Assembly (NCBI GenBank): GCA_009780435.1
Contig: WRAB01000008.1
Span: 1-64,000 of the forward strand
DNA: 64,000 bases
DNA from: Oscillospiraceae bacterium
GTDB taxonomy: Bacteria > Bacillota > Clostridia > Oscillospirales > Oscillospiraceae
Reading direction: 5' to 3'
The notes under the pieces are model-generated. The model did not search any database. It was not told the origin of the DNA and saw only the letters and a program-made list of their open reading frames with translations. Within the stretch, counting starts at the first letter, position 1; the number at the start of each line of letters is the position of its first letter. Of this stretch, positions 54,902 through 63,548 are shown piece by piece. The position numbers were made by a program, and so were the translations under genes.

Positions 54902-55558
54902 ATGGAACACAACCAGCGAAATCAATTTCTGGCCCAACTGGCCCACGGGATCGCCCAGCAATTCGGCCCCCAGTGCGAGGTGGCGGTACACGACCTGACC
55001 CGTGACACAGAGGGGACCATCTTCGCCATCGCAAACGGCCACGTCACAGACCGCCGGATCGGCGACGGAGCCAGTGAGATCGTACTGGAGGCCCTCAAAG
55101 AGCCGGATCGTGTAAAGGATCAACTCAACTACCACACCCGCACCCCTGACGGGCGGTTGCTCAAATCCTCTTCTATCTATCTGCGGGACGAGGACGGACG
55201 GGTGGTGGCCCTCTTGGGGATCAACTACGACATCACGGCTATGTTTCACGCCACGGGGATATTGAACCAGTTTATCGCCGCCGATGAAGAAAAGCGGGAG
55301 GCCATAGATGACACGGAGATGATCTTCTCCGACGTGGGAGACCTCCTGGATCGGCTCATCGAAAAATCCTGCGAATACGTGGGCAAGCCCGTTGCTATGA
55401 TGACCAAGGAGGACAAAGTCCGGGCCATCCACTATCTGGACGCCAAAGGGGCGTTTCTAATCAAAAAGGCGGGGGACAAGGTCTCCAAGTTTTATGATAT
55501 CTCCAAATATACGTTATATAATTATCTGGATGAGGAAATTACAGAGGGGAATGGGTGA
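54902..55558 (+). CDS. YheO-like PAS / helix-turn-helix transcription regulator
   Basis: A 218-residue protein with an N-terminal YheO-type PAS domain (about residues 15-115, ending GINYDITAMF) and a C-terminal HTH_22-type domain (about 150-210: DKVRAIHYLDAKGAFLIKKA in part, then KFYDISKYTLYNYL). This pair of domains defines a regulator group often placed beside diaminopropionate ammonia-lyase and purine or amino acid degradation genes. The ATG at 54902 follows CAGGATGAATT. It precedes dpaL in the same direction, separated by a very strong hairpin, and is the likely local regulator of the catabolic cluster, sensing a metabolite by the PAS domain. The ligand is unknown. Confidence 0.85.
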   Translation: MEHNQRNQFLAQLAHGIAQQFGPQCEVAVHDLTRDTEGTIFAIANGHVTDRRIGDGASEIVLEALKEPDRVKDQLNYHTRTPDGRLLKSSSIYLRDEDGRVVALLGINYDITAMFHATGILNQFIAADEEKREAIDDTEMIFSDVGDLLDRLIEKSCEYVGKPVAMMTKEDKVRAIHYLDAKGAFLIKKAGDKVSKFYDISKYTLYNYLDEEITEGNG

Positions 55559-55561
55559 ATT

Positions 55562-55624
55562 GCACTGACAATTTTCCTGTTTTCCCCCGCCGCAGGCGGG
55601 GGAAAACAGGAAAATTGTCAGTGC
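55562..55624. repeat. 29-bp perfect inverted repeat between regulator and dpaL
   Basis: Arms 55562-55590 and 55596-55624 are perfectly complementary around CGCAG. The core CCCCCGC/GCGGGGG belongs to repeat family C, extended outward by AATTTTCCTGTTTT. Flanking U-runs are absent. Confidence 0.9.
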
Positions 55625-55667
55625 GGTTGCCCGCTCCCGCTACAGAGCATTTGAGAGGTGAAATCAC

Positions 55668-56915
55668 ATGTCAGACAAAATTCTTTGGACGAAAAATCCG
55701 ATGCAGACCAAAGCGCCCGTAGCGGCTCTCGCCCTTGCGGGGCGAAAAGAGGCCGAGGAGGCGAGAGCGTTTCACCGGAGTTTCCCCCAATACACGGAGA
55801 CCCCCCTGGTCTCCCTGCAACACCTGGCGGATCGCCTGGGGGTGCGGGGCATCTATGTAAAAGACGAGTCCAAGCGTTTTGGGTTGAACGCATTTAAAGT
55901 GCTGGGCGGCTCCTACGCCATGGGCCGCTATATTGCGGATCGGCTGGGCTATGATCTGGCGGACTTGCCCTATTGGCGGCTCGGCTCCCGGGAGATCCGG
56001 GATCAGTTGGGCGAGGTGACATTCTTCACCGCAACCGACGGCAACCACGGCAGAGGGGTGGCCTGGGCGGCCAATCAGCTGGGACAGAAGAGCGTGGTCT
56101 ACATGCCCGCCGGATCGTCTCTCTATCGCCTGGAGCGGATTCGGGACGAGGGGGCGGAGGCCTCCATCCAAGACATGAACTATGACGAGGCCGTCCGGCT
56201 CGTCGCCCAGAGAGCCGAGCAGACCCCAAACGGTGTCATGGTACAGGACACGGCCTGGGACGGTTACGAGGAAATCCCCGGCTGGATTATGCAGGGCTAC
56301 GGCACTATGGCTCTGGAAGCGGATGCGCAAATCCGGGCGGCGGGGGATGTGCCCACCCACATCTTCGTCCAGGCGGGGGTCGGTTCCCTGGCGGGGACGA
56401 TCCAGGCCTATTTCGCCGACGTCTACGGGGAGCGCTGTCCCGTCACCACGGTGATGGAACCCCATGTGGCCAACTGCCACTATGAGAGCGCTGTGGCCGG
56501 GGGATACCGGACTGTAGGCGGCGAGATGCAGACCATTATGGCGGGCTTAGCCTGCGGGGAGCCCAATACAATCAGTTGGGATATCTTAAAAAACTGGACA
56601 GACTGCTTCGTCTCCTGTCCCGACTGGGTGGCGGCCCGTGGGATGCGGATGGCGGCGGCACCCCTGACCGGGGACGAGCCAATCGTATCCGGTGAATCCG
56701 GCGCCGTAGGGCTGGGATTGCTGTCTGCGATCCTACAGGGCGGCGATATAGAACTGGACGCTCTGCGGGGCGAACTGGGATTAGATGAAAATTCCGTTGT
56801 ACTCCTCTTCAGTACAGAAGGGGACACGGACCCGCAAACCTATACCGACATCGTCTGGGACGGTGATTACTGCAGCAAGGAAGGGTGCAAATGTTATGGA
56901 TTATCAGAGAATTAA
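55668..56915 (+). CDS. dpaL: Diaminopropionate ammonia-lyase (YgeX)
   Basis: A 415-residue PLP fold-II enzyme splitting 2,3-diaminopropionate into pyruvate and two ammonia. The PLP lysine is in [15 protein letters not shown] (about residue 77), [13 protein letters not shown] binds the cofactor ring, and [10 protein letters not shown] is the phosphate-binding glycine loop. The C terminus ends [28 protein letters not shown] precedes the ATG. It leads the purine/urate cluster and its stop overlaps ygeY by 20 bases. In that pathway it would produce the pyruvate from the last C3 intermediate. Confidence 0.95.
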   Translation: MSDKILWTKNPMQTKAPVAALALAGRKEAEEARAFHRSFPQYTETPLVSLQHLADRLGVRGIYVKDESKRFGLNAFKVLGGSYAMGRYIADRLGYDLADLPYWRLGSREIRDQLGEVTFFTATDGNHGRGVAWAANQLGQKSVVYMPAGSSLYRLERIRDEGAEASIQDMNYDEAVRLVAQRAEQTPNGVMVQDTAWDGYEEIPGWIMQGYGTMALEADAQIRAAGDVPTHIFVQAGVGSLAGTIQAYFADVYGERCPVTTVMEPHVANCHYESAVAGGYRTVGGEMQTIMAGLACGEPNTISWDILKNWTDCFVSCPDWVAARGMRMAAAPLTGDEPIVSGESGAVGLGLLSAILQGGDIELDALRGELGLDENSVVLLFSTEGDTDPQTYTDIVWDGDYCSKEGCKCYGLSEN

Positions 56916-58215
56916 GGAAGCGGCGGAGAATTACCGGGGGGATATGACCCGGTTTCTGCGAGATTTGGTGCGAATCCCCGGCGAGAGCGCGGGGGAGGCG
57001 GGCAAAATCCAGTGTGCGGCGGCGGAGATGCGAAACCTGGGCTTTGACCGGGTGGAGATCGACCCCATGGGCAATCTATTGGGCTACATGGGTACCGGCG
57101 AGACCCTCATCGCCTTTGACGGCCACATTGACACCGTAGGCGTGGGCCAGATTGAGAACTGGACGTTCGACCCCTACGAGGGATTCGAGGATAACCAAGA
57201 GATCGGCGGCCGGGGCGTGTCAGATCAGTCCGGCGGGATCGTATCTGCGGTCTACGGGGCCAAGATTATGAAAGACCTGGGACTGCTCGGCGACAAGTAT
57301 ACGGTGCTGGTCACGGCCACAGTCCAAGAGGAGGACTGTGACGGCCTCTGTTGGGAGTACATCATCAAAGAGGGGGGCGTCCAGCCCACATTTGTGGTAT
57401 CCACGGAACCTACGGACGGCGGCATCTACCGTGGTCAGCGGGGCCGGATGGAGATTCGGGTGGATGTCCGGGGCGTCTCCTGTCACGGCTCGGCCCCGGA
57501 GCGGGGGGACAACGCCATCTATAAAATGGCGGACATCTTACAAGATGTCCGGGCATTGAACGAAAACGACGCATCGGATAGTAATGCAGTCAAGGGCCTC
57601 GTAAAGATGCTGGATGAGACATACAATCCCCAGTGGCGAGAGGCCCGGTTCTTAGGCCGTGGCACTGTCACCGTCAGCGAGATATTCTACACCTCCCCCA
57701 GCCGCTGCGCCGTGGCCGACGGATGCAGTGTCTCCCTGGATCGCCGGATGACGGCGGGGGAGACCTGGGAGAGCTGTCTGGATGAGATCCGCAATCTACC
57801 CGCCGTGCAACAATACGGCGACGATGTGACCGTCTCCATGTACACCTACAATACCCCGTCATTCACAGGTCTTGTCTATTCCGTAGAGTGCTTCTTCCCC
57901 ACCTGGGTGATCCCAGAGGACCACCAGGTGACGAAAGCACTGGAGAAGACCTATACAGACATGTACGGACCGGAGCGGGTGGGGCCAGCCAAGGTCATTG
58001 ACGCCAGAAAAGCCCGGCCTCTCACGGACAAGTGGACCTTTTCCACCAATGGCGTATCCATCATGGGCAGAAACCATATCCCCGTCATCGGATTCGGCCC
58101 CGGCGCCGAGGCCCAGGCCCACGCCCCCGACGAGATCACCTGGAAAGACGACCTCGTCCTCTGCGCTGCCGTCTATGCGGCATTGCCCACGGTGTATGTG
58201 GAAGAATTTGCGTAG
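56896..58215 (+). CDS. ygeY: YgeY-family M20 hydrolase
   Basis: A 439-residue zinc amidohydrolase of the peptidase M20 fold. Metal and catalytic positions are [11 protein letters not shown] (His and Asp), [10 protein letters not shown] (bridging Asp), TVQEEDCDG (catalytic Glu) and STEPTDG, plus a terminal His in [11 protein letters not shown]. The dimerisation lid spans about residues 205-325. The YgeY subgroup is called selenium-metabolism linked because of its cluster; removal of a carbamoyl group from a ureido acid is proposed. The ATG at 56896 has AAGGAAGGGTGC upstream and overlaps dpaL. Confidence 0.93.
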   Translation: MDYQRIKEAAENYRGDMTRFLRDLVRIPGESAGEAGKIQCAAAEMRNLGFDRVEIDPMGNLLGYMGTGETLIAFDGHIDTVGVGQIENWTFDPYEGFEDNQEIGGRGVSDQSGGIVSAVYGAKIMKDLGLLGDKYTVLVTATVQEEDCDGLCWEYIIKEGGVQPTFVVSTEPTDGGIYRGQRGRMEIRVDVRGVSCHGSAPERGDNAIYKMADILQDVRALNENDASDSNAVKGLVKMLDETYNPQWREARFLGRGTVTVSEIFYTSPSRCAVADGCSVSLDRRMTAGETWESCLDEIRNLPAVQQYGDDVTVSMYTYNTPSFTGLVYSVECFFPTWVIPEDHQVTKALEKTYTDMYGPERVGPAKVIDARKARPLTDKWTFSTNGVSIMGRNHIPVIGFGPGAEAQAHAPDEITWKDDLVLCAAVYAALPTVYVEEFA

Positions 58216-58299
58216 GGGCGCACAGTGTGCGCCCGCTATGCCCTGTGTGAAAGCCTATCCAGCCGAAAAACCACGGGCGAACACTGTTCGCCCCTACAA
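58212..58299. mobile_element. MITE-like element, family B (about 88 bp)
   Basis: GTAGGGGCGCACAGTGTGCG at the left end and CGAACACTGTTCGCCCCTAC at the right end form 24-base terminal inverted repeats. It begins with the ygeY stop codon and fills the ygeY-ygeW gap. Confidence 0.75.
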
Positions 58300-58322
58300 A
58301 TAATCAAAAGGAGAACACCCCT

Positions 58323-59519
58323 ATGAACCCAAACATCAAACCCTATATTGAGCGACTAAACGCCCTGAAATTTGACGACATGTATCAAAACGACTTCCTC
58401 CTCACCTGGGAGAAAACAGATCAGGAGATTGAAGCCCTGTTCACCGTGGCGGACGCCCTCCGCCATCTGCGGGAGCACAACGTCTCCGCCAAAATATTCG
58501 ACAGCGGCTTAGCCGTGAGCAATTTCAGAGACAACTCTACGAGAACCCGCTTCTCGTTCTCATCAGCCGCAAATATCTTAGGCCTGGCCGTCCAGGATTT
58601 GGACGAGGGCAAGAGCCAGATCGCCCACGGGGAGACCGTGCGGGAGACGGCCAATATGATCAGTTTCATGGCCGACGTCATCGGCATCCGGGACGATATG
58701 TATATCGGAAAAGGCAATACCTATATGCGGGAAGTGGCCAAGAGCGTCCAAGAGGGTTATGAGGAGGGCGTACTCGAACAGCGGCCCACTCTGGTCAACC
58801 TCCAGTGTGATATTGACCACCCCACCCAGAGCTTGGCGGACATGCTCCACATTATCCACCACTTCGGCGGCGTGGAGAACCTAAAGGGCAAAAAGATCGC
58901 CATGACCTGGGCCTACTCCCCCTCCTACGGCAAGCCCCTGTCGGTGCCGCAAGGTGTCATCGGCCTCATGAGTCGGTTTGGCATGGACGTCTGTCTGGCC
59001 CACCCAGAGGGGTACGAAGTCATGGGCGAAGTGGAACGGGTGGCGGCGGCAAACGCCAAGCAGAGCGGCGGCACCTTCACCAAGACCAACTCTATGCAAG
59101 AAGCCTTCCAGGACGCCGATATCGTATACCCCAAGAGCTGGGCGCCCTTTGCCGCCATGGAACAGCGGACGGATTTATATGGGAAAGGCGATATGGACGG
59201 CATCGCCGCCCTGGAGCAAGAGTTACTGGCCCAAAACGCCAACCACAAGGACTGGGAGTGCACCGAGGAGAGGATGGCCCTCACCAAAGGCGGCGACGCC
59301 CTCTACATGCACTGCCTGCCCGCCGATATTACCGGTGTATCCTGCGCCGAGGGCGAAGTATCGGCCTCTGTGTTTGACCGCTACCGTGTCCCCCTCTACA
59401 AAGAGGCGGGATATAAACCCTATATTATCGCGGCCATGATGTTCTTGGCCAAATGCGAGAATCCCCAACAGATTCTCCAAGAACTGGCGAAGCAAGGCGA
59501 ACAACGCTGGATGAAGTAG
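58323..59519 (+). CDS. ygeW: Knotted carbamoyltransferase YgeW
   Basis: A 398-residue aspartate/ornithine carbamoyltransferase-fold enzyme. The carbamoyl-phosphate loop is FRDNSTRTRFSF (residues about 69-80), followed by HPTQSLADMLHI, the second-substrate region with AWAYSPSYGKPLSVP, and MHCLPADITGVSC. This YgeW subgroup forms a trefoil knot and does not use ornithine. In the purine cluster it is thought to act on a ureido derivative of diaminopropionate, releasing carbamoyl phosphate. AAAAGGAGAACACCCC precedes the ATG. It is followed 12 bases later by carbamate kinase. Confidence 0.94.
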   Translation: MNPNIKPYIERLNALKFDDMYQNDFLLTWEKTDQEIEALFTVADALRHLREHNVSAKIFDSGLAVSNFRDNSTRTRFSFSSAANILGLAVQDLDEGKSQIAHGETVRETANMISFMADVIGIRDDMYIGKGNTYMREVAKSVQEGYEEGVLEQRPTLVNLQCDIDHPTQSLADMLHIIHHFGGVENLKGKKIAMTWAYSPSYGKPLSVPQGVIGLMSRFGMDVCLAHPEGYEVMGEVERVAAANAKQSGGTFTKTNSMQEAFQDADIVYPKSWAPFAAMEQRTDLYGKGDMDGIAALEQELLAQNANHKDWECTEERMALTKGGDALYMHCLPADITGVSCAEGEVSASVFDRYRVPLYKEAGYKPYIIAAMMFLAKCENPQQILQELAKQGEQRWMK

Positions 59520-59531
59520 AGGAAGATACCC

Positions 59532-60470
59532 GTGAAACAGCGTATTGTACTGGCCCTGGGCGGCAACGCCCTGGGGGATAACCTCCACGAGCAGATGCTG
59601 GCAGTTCGAGGGACGGCAAAGGCCATCGCCGACCTCATTGCGGACGGCCATGAGGTGGTGGTGGCCCACGGCAACGGCCCCCAGGTGGGGATGATCACCC
59701 TGGCCTTAGAAGCCGCCGGAAAGACCGCGGCAAAGACGCCCTATATCCCTATGAGCGTCTGCGTATCCATGAGCCAGGGCTATATCGGCTATGATCTGCA
59801 AAACGCCCTTCGGGAGGAGCTGTTGAACCGGGGGATCGACAAACCCGTGGCCACCATCATCACCCAGACGGTGGTGGACGGGGACGATCCCGCCTTTTTA
59901 GACCCCTCCAAGCCCATCGGCGCCTTTTACACCGAGGCCGAAGCAAAAGAGATGGCGGCCCGGGGCTACGACATGAAAGAAGATGCCGGGCGGGGCTACC
60001 GCCGGGTAGTGGCCTCGCCCATGCCCATCGACATCGTGGAAAAAGACGTGATCGCAGCCCTCCTCCATGCGGGCCAGATCCCCATCGCCGTGGGCGGCGG
60101 CGGGATCCCCGTCAAACAGGTGGAGGGGAACCGACTCAAAGGCACATCCGCCGTGGTGGACAAAGACTTCGCCTCCGCCAAACTGGCGGAGATGATCGGC
60201 GCCGATGCGCTGATCATCCTCACCGCCGTGGAGAAGGTGGCCATAAACTTCGGCAAACCGGACGAGACGTGGCTGGATCAGCTAGACCCCGCCATGGCGG
60301 AACGATACATGGCCGAGGGGCATTTCGCCAAAGGCTCTATGCGCCCAAAAGTGGAGGCGGCCCTGGGGTTCGTCCAATCCGGCCCCAATCGGCGGGCGCT
60401 GATTACCAAGTTAGAGAAAGCAAAAGAGGGAATCCGAGGCGAGACGGGAACGGTGATAATGAACAATTAA
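59532..60470 (+). CDS. arcC: Carbamate kinase
   Basis: A 312-residue enzyme making ATP from carbamoyl phosphate and ADP, releasing ammonia and CO2. Conserved parts are LALGGNALGDNL at the N terminus, VVAHGNGPQVGM, AGRGYRRVVASPMP, AVGGGGIPV and KGTSAVVDKDFASAKLA. AGAGGAAGATACCC precedes the ATG. It sits right after ygeW, as the energy-harvesting step of the pathway. Oddly, the last residues MNN and the stop are encoded by a palindromic repeat inserted at the 3' end, so the natural C terminus was replaced by a few residues. Confidence 0.95.
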   Translation: MKQRIVLALGGNALGDNLHEQMLAVRGTAKAIADLIADGHEVVVAHGNGPQVGMITLALEAAGKTAAKTPYIPMSVCVSMSQGYIGYDLQNALREELLNRGIDKPVATIITQTVVDGDDPAFLDPSKPIGAFYTEAEAKEMAARGYDMKEDAGRGYRRVVASPMPIDIVEKDVIAALLHAGQIPIAVGGGGIPVKQVEGNRLKGTSAVVDKDFASAKLAEMIGADALIILTAVEKVAINFGKPDETWLDQLDPAMAERYMAEGHFAKGSMRPKVEAALGFVQSGPNRRALITKLEKAKEGIRGETGTVIMNN

Positions 60471-60523
60471 CAGATAACAATGAACAATTTAATTGTTATC
60501 TGTTATCTGTCAATTGTTAATTG
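60460..60523. repeat. Palindromic AT-rich intergenic element (family D, copy 2)
   Basis: AATGAACAATTAACAGATAA on the left and TTGTTATCTGTTATCTG with CAATTGTTAATTG on the right form a hairpin related to 8277-8367, giving arcC its stop codon. Confidence 0.75.
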
Positions 60524-60539
60524 AAAAAGGGGTGTTTCT

Positions 60540-61928
60540 ATGCTAATCAAAAACGGTACAGTTGTAGCGGAGGGATTTACCGGCGTGGCCGATCTGCGGA
60601 TCCAGGGGGAAGTGATTGGGGAAATTGCGCCCAGCCTGGAGCCGTTGCCCGGGGAAGAGGTCATTGATGCCACAGGGAAACTGGTGCTCCCCGGCGGGGT
60701 GGATGTCCACACCCATATGGATCTGGACTTGGGCCACGTAGTGGCCACGGACGACTTCTATACGGGGACAGTGGCCGCCGCCTGCGGCGGGACAACTACC
60801 ATTGTGGATCACATGGCCTTCGGGCCGCCCGGGTGCAGTATTTTACATCAGGTACGGCACTATCAGGATTTGGCACGGGACAAGGCGGTCATCGACTACA
60901 GTGTCCACGGGGTCACCAACCGGGTGGATGAGGAGATTTTAGCGGAGTTGGAGACTCTCATCGAACACGGAGTCACCAGCCACAAGGTCTATACCACCTA
61001 CGGCGGAAAACTGCCGGATCGGGAGATTTTTGCAATCCTGGAGCGTACGGCCCAGTTGGGGGTTATGATCTGCGTACACCCGGAAAACGACGGGGTGGTC
61101 AACTATCTCCGGGAAAAATTCGTCCGGGAGGGGAAACTCACCCCGGAATACCACGCAAAGAGCCGTCCCCCCGAGGCGGAGGGAGACGCCATCCACCGGA
61201 TCGCCCTCATGGCACACCTGGCGGGGGATGCGCCCCTGTATATTGTCCATCTCACCTGTGCCCTGGGCCTGGATCTGATCCGGGGCCGGCGGGCGCGGGG
61301 GCAAAAGCGCCTCTTCGCGGAGACGTGTCCCCAGTATTTGACCCTAGACGAGACGCTATACGAGCGGCCCGACGGCCTCAAATACGTCATGAGCCCGCCC
61401 CTGCGGACAAAGGACAATCAAGACGCCCTCTGGAACGGGCTGATGACCGAGGAGATTCAGACCGTCGGCACGGATCACTGTCCATTCTTCTACGCAAAGG
61501 AGAAGCAACTGGGCAAAGACGACTTCACCCTAGCTCCCAGCGGCGCACCCGGCGTGGAGGCCAGAATGGCAATCACTTTCTCCGAGGGCGTGAGCCGTGG
61601 CAGGCTGACCTTAGAGCAGTTCGTGGACGTTACAGCAACAAACCCGGCGAAGCTATTCGGCATGTACCCGAAAAAAGGTGTCCTAAAGCCCGGCAGTGAC
61701 GGGGATGTGGTGATCTTCGACCCGGAGCGGGAGACGGTCATCACCTGGAACGATCTCCACGAAAATGTTGACTATACGCCCTACGAGGGTTTGGCCATCA
61801 AGGGCGTGCCGGTGCTGACCATATCCCGCGGCAAGGTCGTGGCCAAAGATGGCCAATTCATCGGCCAGGCCGGCGCGGGCCGGTTTATTAAGCGAGGATT
61901 ACCCATGGTGGATGGTTGGGAGATGTAG
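60540..61928 (+). CDS. hydA: Dihydropyrimidinase/phenylhydantoinase-type cyclic amidohydrolase
   Basis: A 462-residue zinc amidohydrolase. Metal ligands are VDVHTHMDL (two His), the candidate carbamylated Lys in SHKVYTTYGG, CVHPENDG and VHLTCALG (His) and GTDHCPF (Asp). The surrounding FAETCPQYLTL and MSPPLRTKDNQDALW are typical of HyuA/dihydropyrimidinase. It opens cyclic ureides such as hydantoin or dihydropyrimidine-type rings, here probably a purine breakdown intermediate. AAAAAGGGGTGTTTCT precedes the ATG. It is part of the cluster with arcC and ssnA. Confidence 0.92.
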   Translation: MLIKNGTVVAEGFTGVADLRIQGEVIGEIAPSLEPLPGEEVIDATGKLVLPGGVDVHTHMDLDLGHVVATDDFYTGTVAAACGGTTTIVDHMAFGPPGCSILHQVRHYQDLARDKAVIDYSVHGVTNRVDEEILAELETLIEHGVTSHKVYTTYGGKLPDREIFAILERTAQLGVMICVHPENDGVVNYLREKFVREGKLTPEYHAKSRPPEAEGDAIHRIALMAHLAGDAPLYIVHLTCALGLDLIRGRRARGQKRLFAETCPQYLTLDETLYERPDGLKYVMSPPLRTKDNQDALWNGLMTEEIQTVGTDHCPFFYAKEKQLGKDDFTLAPSGAPGVEARMAITFSEGVSRGRLTLEQFVDVTATNPAKLFGMYPKKGVLKPGSDGDVVIFDPERETVITWNDLHENVDYTPYEGLAIKGVPVLTISRGKVVAKDGQFIGQAGAGRFIKRGLPMVDGWEM

Positions 61929-61968
61929 GGTGCGGTGTCTGTATCGGTCCATTGTTTACAATGTATAA

Positions 61969-62034
61969 CACGGGCGCACAGTGTGCGCCCCTACGGAAAG
62001 CTGCCCTTGTAGGGGCGCACACTGTGCGCCCGTC
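61969..62034. mobile_element. MITE-like element, family B (ends in outward orientation)
   Basis: CGGGCGCACAGTGTGCGCCC followed by CTAC at the left and GTAGGGGCGCACACTGTGCG at the right, so the terminal motifs face the opposite way to the copies at 22152 and 58212. Confidence 0.65.
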
Positions 62035-62094
62035 CCATTGCAGATGATCGTACATTAGCACGGGATGCCGAGGATTAGGCCCAACGGCCCGAAG

Positions 62095-62142
62095 CCTCCC
62101 TCAATTTGAGGGAGGTGGCAGGCGAAGCCTGCCGGAGGGAGC
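62095..62142. repeat. Palindromic repeat, family A (CTCCCTC type)
   Basis: CCTCCCTCAATTTGAGGGAGG followed by TGGCAGGCGAAGCCTGCC and GGAGGGAG. Between 62035 and 62191 nothing else is seen except two copies of CACGGGATGCCGAGG flanking it. Confidence 0.8.
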
Positions 62143-62191
62143 GCACGGGATGCCGAGGCATCCGCACCCCACAAAGAACGGAGGTCACACT

Positions 62192-63538
62192 ATGAAAATC
62201 CTAGGAAACGGCGTCGTCATCACCCTGGATGACGCTGTCGGCGTGCTCCACAACGGAGCCGTATTGTACGAGCGAGATAAAATCGTCGCAGTGGGGGATA
62301 CGGCAGAACTGCGGGCCAAGTATCCCCATGCGGCCTACACCGATGTGGGGGGCCGTGTCGTTATGCCGGGGCTGATCAATACCCACTCCCACATCTACAG
62401 CGCCATGGCCCGCGGTATGTTCTTGAAAAATGCCAAAGTCAGCCATGATTTCAATCAGGTGCTAGAAAACCTCTGGTGGAAGCTGGACCGGAAGCTTAGC
62501 TTAGACGACGTGCGCTACAGCGCCTACCACACCTACATGGAGGGCATTCGATTTGGCGTCACCACCCTCTTTGACCACCACGCCAGCTTTCGGGGAGATG
62601 CCGTGGCGGGTTCCTTGGAGACCATCGGCCAGGTGGCCCGGGAATTGGGCGTGCGGACGTCTCTCTGCTTTGAGGTCTCCGACCGCAACGGGCCGGAACT
62701 GGCCCAGGCGTCCCTGGATGAGAACATCCGGTGGATCAAAGCCGTCCAGGCGGAGAAAAATCCGCTGCTCCACGCCATGTTCGGTCTCCACGCCTCTTTC
62801 ACTGTCGGGGAGGAGACCATGATCCGAGCCGCCGAGGCGGGACAGGTACTGGATGCGGGGTTCCACGTCCACACGGCGGAGGGGCCGGCAGATGCGCTCC
62901 ACTGTCTGACCACATACGGCAAACCCATCGTCCGGCGGTTCTACGACCACGGAATACTGGGGGAAAAGAGCATCGCCGTCCACTGTATCCACATCAACGA
63001 CGAGGAGATCGCACTCCTCAAAGAGACCGGGACGGCTGTAATCCACAACCCGGAGTCCAATATGGGCAACGCCGTAGGGTGCGCCAATGTGCCGCGGCTC
63101 TTAAAAGAGGGCATCCTGGTGGGCCTCGGGACCGACGCCTACACCCAGGACATGTTTGAATCCCTGAAAGTGGCCAATATAATCCACAAGCACGTGGCGG
63201 GGGATCCGGCGGCCACCGGCGGCGAGATACAGGGATTATTGCTCCGCAATAACCGCCAAATTGCCGCCCGGCACTTTGAGACGCCAATCGGTCAGCTTGT
63301 GCCGGGGTGCGCCGCCGATCTGGTGGTGGTGGACTATATCCCCAGCACGCCCCTAGATAGCGTCAACTACACGGGACACATGACCTTCGGATTCTCCGGC
63401 CCCATGGTGTCCGGCACCATCATCGCCGGGGAGACCGTCTACTGGGATCGGCAATTTACCAAAGTGGACGAGGAAAAAATCTACGCCGAGAGCAGAACAT
63501 ACGCCAGGGGCCTCTGGAATCGGCTGGAATCAGAATAG
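62192..63538 (+). CDS. ssnA: SsnA-family aminohydrolase
   Basis: A 448-residue amidohydrolase of the ATZ/TRZ type. Metal ligands are INTHSHIYSA (two His), FHVHTAEG, VHCIHIND and the Asp in GLGTDAYTQD. It matches the SsnA group always found with selenium-dependent purine degradation genes (ygfK, xdh-type hydroxylases). A ring deamination or ring-opening step is likely but not proven. The ATG at 62192 follows CGGAGGTCACACT; 14 upstream codons are in repeat sequence and dropped. ygfK begins 10 bases after its stop. Confidence 0.92.
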   Translation: MKILGNGVVITLDDAVGVLHNGAVLYERDKIVAVGDTAELRAKYPHAAYTDVGGRVVMPGLINTHSHIYSAMARGMFLKNAKVSHDFNQVLENLWWKLDRKLSLDDVRYSAYHTYMEGIRFGVTTLFDHHASFRGDAVAGSLETIGQVARELGVRTSLCFEVSDRNGPELAQASLDENIRWIKAVQAEKNPLLHAMFGLHASFTVGEETMIRAAEAGQVLDAGFHVHTAEGPADALHCLTTYGKPIVRRFYDHGILGEKSIAVHCIHINDEEIALLKETGTAVIHNPESNMGNAVGCANVPRLLKEGILVGLGTDAYTQDMFESLKVANIIHKHVAGDPAATGGEIQGLLLRNNRQIAARHFETPIGQLVPGCAADLVVVDYIPSTPLDSVNYTGHMTFGFSGPMVSGTIIAGETVYWDRQFTKVDEEKIYAESRTYARGLWNRLESE

Positions 63539-63548
63539 GAGTGATCGT

